From the NCBI RefSeq assembly GCF_000331515.1, contig NZ_AMZO01000006.1:643901-707900 (forward strand): a stretch of 64,000 nucleotides of DNA, in the 5' to 3' direction. The stretch is from Photobacterium marinum. Lineage in GTDB: Bacteria > Pseudomonadota > Gammaproteobacteria > Enterobacterales > Vibrionaceae. The translations under genes and the position numbers were made by a program. The notes under the pieces were generated by a model that was given only the letters and a program-made list of their open reading frames with translations, did not search any database and had not been told where the DNA came from. This document shows, piece by piece, positions 62,055 through 64,000 of this stretch (the stretch's first letter is position 1; every line of letters starts with the position of its first letter).

Positions 62055-62655
62055 TACCTTAGTCTCCACGTAAAAATGAAAATTAATAAAAATTTGTTTA
62101 CCACCAGTGACTTATGAAAGGCAGAACAAGGCTGCCCAAAGAGCTGTAAAGCACTTCAGGGATGGTAGTAAAGCAATGTTAGAATTTGTTTTCGAACGAA
62201 AACGGGGGGGAATATGAGGCTTTATTTCGCTGACGTAAAATGAGAAATTCTAATCCGATGTCGCTGTTTTATTTATCCGAGCAAAAGGCGATAAATAATC
62301 ATTAGAGTTGTTTGGATTGATTCAATTTTATTGTTGAAGTTTGAGGTGAAAATCATAATAAAATTAGTGGTATATTTTGCTTTGATACCTTTTTTGAGCT
62401 TGATGTTTAAGTGAAATGCTTAGTGTTGTAAAAGATTGGATTTATGTACTTGAAAGTTTCAGCAGATTTTTGATTGAAAAAAAAGATGATTTATTGAAAG
62501 TAAGGTATGTAAGTAAGACAAATAAGTATTTTTTGGCCTTTGCCACTTTTCCATTCTTATCAACAATACGTATCGTCGTGGTGCACATTTTCCTCTATAT
62601 GGTGCGCTGCTGGGATGAGGTGATTGTAACTTACTGATTTTTAGTTATGCGAAAG
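62055..62655. other. AT-rich intergenic region
   Basis: About 600 bp between the MFS gene and a candidate sRNA promoter. A plus-strand frame at 62416-62637 has no ribosome site and no recognisable content. No repeat or operator stands out. Confidence 0.45.
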
Positions 62656-62672
62656 TTGGCACGTTACTTTCA
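62656..62672 (+). promoter_or_regulatory. Candidate sigma54 (-24/-12) promoter
   Basis: TTGGCACG, 4 bp, TTTCA. The -24 element is perfect and the spacing to the -12 C is correct; the -13 position is T instead of G. Confidence 0.5.
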
Positions 62673-62683
62673 TAAAGTAAATT

Positions 62684-62828
62684 GCGATGGGGCTTTATCA
62701 ATTACCTGACCTCTCTCAAATTTCAGGCTGAAAGATAAGTCACCGTTGTTAGTAGGTACATAGTCACTTTGTCTAATGACGTTTCAAGTGCGGCTCCCCA
62801 GTAGCGGGGGGAGCTGCACTCTCTTTTT
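62684..62828 (+). ncRNA. Candidate sigma54-dependent small RNA
   Basis: A transcript of about 145 nt is predicted from the -24/-12 promoter to the terminator at 62788-62828. The region has no coding frame with a ribosome site. It contains CACCGTTGTTAGTAGG, which partly resembles the conserved core of Vibrio Qrr RNAs (GACGTTGTTAGTGAA), but the first Qrr stem is not present. It is therefore a candidate new sRNA rather than a Qrr. Confidence 0.4.
62788..62828 (+). terminator. Terminator on plus strand between MFS and marR genes
   Basis: GTGCGGCTCCCC pairs with the GGGGGGAGCTGCAC arm (one G-U pair, two extra Gs in the loop side) and is followed by TCTCTTTTT. No plus-strand gene precedes it. Confidence 0.75.
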
Positions 62829-62869
62829 AGTCGGGATTTGTCTCAGTTCTTCAGTATCACAGTTTAGTT

Positions 62870-63298
62870 CTAAATCGCCGACACCATCTTCTGTAGTAAA
62901 CGAATCATTTCTAGTTGCTCATCTTCATCTAGCGAATCTAAGAGAGACTGGTTAACGGCAATAGGAACTGGTAGCAGTGTTTCTTTCAGATCACGCCCTT
63001 TATTAGTGAGATAAATACGAAATGAACGGCGACTATTGGGATCCGTTTGTCTTTCGACTAATCCCATTTTTTCCAGCTTATCTAGGGTACGGGTTGTCGT
63101 TGAATTTTCCACCTTGGACTTTTGCGCAATTTCGCGCTGGGTGATCCCTTCCTCTTCCCATAAGCACATCATTGTCGGCCAGAGTGCTACTGTCAGTCCG
63201 TGCTTTTTCAGCTCGGTGTCAAATTGTTTGGATGCCTTATTTGCAACAACATTAATCATCCATCCAAAACTTTTCTGGCGGTCAAACTCTACGCTCAT
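62870..63298 (-). CDS. MarR-family transcription regulator
   Basis: 142 aa winged-helix protein. The HTH and wing are ITQREIAQKSKVENSTTTRTLDKLEKMGLVERQTDPNSRRSFRIYLTNKG, the MarR DNA-binding signature. Flanking helices form the dimer interface. It starts 9 bp after the stop of the cytochrome b561 gene, so the two are one operon. It may sense a phenolic, antibiotic or oxidising compound and control its own operon; no Cys is present, so a redox-Cys switch is unlikely. Confidence 0.9.
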   Translation of the reverse strand: MSVEFDRQKSFGWMINVVANKASKQFDTELKKHGLTVALWPTMMCLWEEEGITQREIAQKSKVENSTTTRTLDKLEKMGLVERQTDPNSRRSFRIYLTNKGRDLKETLLPVPIAVNQSLLDSLDEDEQLEMIRLLQKMVSAI

Positions 63299-63307
63299 CT
63301 ATCCATC

Positions 63308-63934
63308 TCACATTAGGGAAACTGCAATAATTGCAATAGTAACTAATACGGAGGGAACAAGCACTAATAGTGCTCGGCTATTTTGTGCCATTTCAACATC
63401 CTGGCCTGCAAGTTGGTTTTGTACACCACTGACCATTGCCCATACCAAAGGTTTAGAGCAAAGCTTATAGACCAGTATGGCTAAAAGATGGATTGCAATA
63501 AGTACAGGTAACAGACGAGCCAGTACTAGGTGAATAGCAAATATGGCATCAAAGACAGGGTCGTCGAGTAAGGATTCAATCAAAGGAACAGTATCGAAAA
63601 ATCCTGCAATGATGAGACCGGAAACACATTGAAGCAATAACATTGAAATCATGAGCATCACCATCCATCCGCCTGCAGGATTATGGCCGGGACGAGCAGG
63701 AAACTTTCCACGTAGATAAAGGATGACCTGTTTCGGTGAGCGTAAAAATTGACGAAAACGGCTTGTTTCGCTACCGATAACCCCCCAGCCTAACCGCCAG
63801 ATAACCAAGGTAAAAAGTATTAATCCCAGATAAATATGTGGTCCGTTATTGCTAAAACCGCTGGCAAGCAATCCGATAAATAAGATGGCTTGAAGCCAGT
63901 GGTATATACGAGTTGGTAAGTCCCAGACTTTCAT
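63308..63934 (-). CDS. Di-heme cytochrome b561 family membrane protein
   Basis: 208 aa from ATG 63934, which has GGAG 8 nt upstream and begins with MKVWDLPTRIYHWLQA, the usual start of the prokaryotic cytochrome b561/Ni-Fe hydrogenase b-subunit family. Four TM helices carry the heme-ligand His residues: RIYHWLQ, GPHIYLG, and IHLVLARLLPVLIAIHLLAIL. A fifth helix at the C-terminus (ALLVLVPSVLVTIAIIAV) is extra. It passes electrons between quinol and a c-type or soluble partner; that partner gene would lie beyond the right edge or elsewhere. Confidence 0.88.
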   Translation of the reverse strand: MKVWDLPTRIYHWLQAILFIGLLASGFSNNGPHIYLGLILFTLVIWRLGWGVIGSETSRFRQFLRSPKQVILYLRGKFPARPGHNPAGGWMVMLMISMLLLQCVSGLIIAGFFDTVPLIESLLDDPVFDAIFAIHLVLARLLPVLIAIHLLAILVYKLCSKPLVWAMVSGVQNQLAGQDVEMAQNSRALLVLVPSVLVTIAIIAVSLM

Positions 63935-64000
63935 GATTTGAGCTCCAATAGTTCGATTCGGCGTAAAATAAAGATTGCACAAATTTACACAGCAATAGTT

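Noticed and set aside
62416..62637. 73-codon plus-strand frame between MFS and marR genes
   Set aside because: AT-rich, no ribosome site, no family features.
62684..62828. Qrr quorum-sensing sRNA
   Set aside because: Only a short string resembles the Qrr core; the conserved first stem-loop is missing and luxO is not adjacent. Kept only as an unnamed candidate sRNA.

Overview
The window is gamma-proteobacterial DNA, most probably from a member of the Vibrionaceae (Photobacterium, Enterovibrio, Grimontia or Vibrio type). The evidence is a VpsR-type regulator with its Asp59, a CsrB-type sRNA behind a GacA/VarA box, a Phe/Tyr catabolic cluster with a TyrR box, and an anaerobic RNR operon with FNR and NrdR sites. 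The genus cannot be fixed from the sequence alone.

Layout. Positions 1-9342 are the right end of an integrative element that runs off the left edge. Four minus-strand genes (two tyrosine recombinases around a degenerate relative, plus a small coiled-coil protein) match the layout I know from the strand-biased circularizing integrative elements (SE) of Vibrio. The element is inserted in a gene for an exported endonuclease/exonuclease/phosphatase-type lipoprotein, whose 5' part remains at 9343-9965. Its cargo includes a UmuD-like protein lacking the catalytic dyad, a possible orphan antitoxin, a 32-residue Cys-rich ORF made of 33-bp repeats, and a diverged inverted copy of the nrdD promoter that now drives a 138-aa membrane protein.

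From 10 to 27 kb lie chromosomal genes: a DUF4382 lipoprotein, NAD-malic enzyme, a metzincin-like lipoprotein, two diguanylate cyclases, DUF1415, RNase II, DeaD, two tandem exported RelA/SpoT-like proteins, and HopJ and DUF2750 proteins.

From 27 to 33.5 kb is the most interesting part. It holds a Fap-like cluster: a beta-barrel protein, two amyloid-like paralogues, two small exported proteins with the same LS..(M)...RGG leader motif, and a stand-alone C39 peptidase, next to a vpsR-like biofilm regulator. Hairpins separate most of the genes.

From 34 to 50 kb come an EEP hydrolase, nrdD-nrdG with FNR/NrdR sites, an IS982-family relic, a TldD/TldE pair with a CobW-type GTPase, and phenylalanine/tyrosine breakdown (phhAB divergent from hmgA-fah-maiA-acetoacetyl-CoA synthetase, without HPPD). 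From 50 to 64 kb come pqiABC, nagK, a porin/solute-binding-protein pair divergent from a hybrid histidine kinase, the CsrB-type sRNA, a YcaD-like MFS protein, a candidate sigma54-dependent sRNA, and a MarR/cytochrome b561 pair.

Together the vpsR homologue, the two GGDEF proteins and the Csr sRNA suggest that biofilm matrix control is a recurring theme of the chromosomal part. That link is an inference from gene content.
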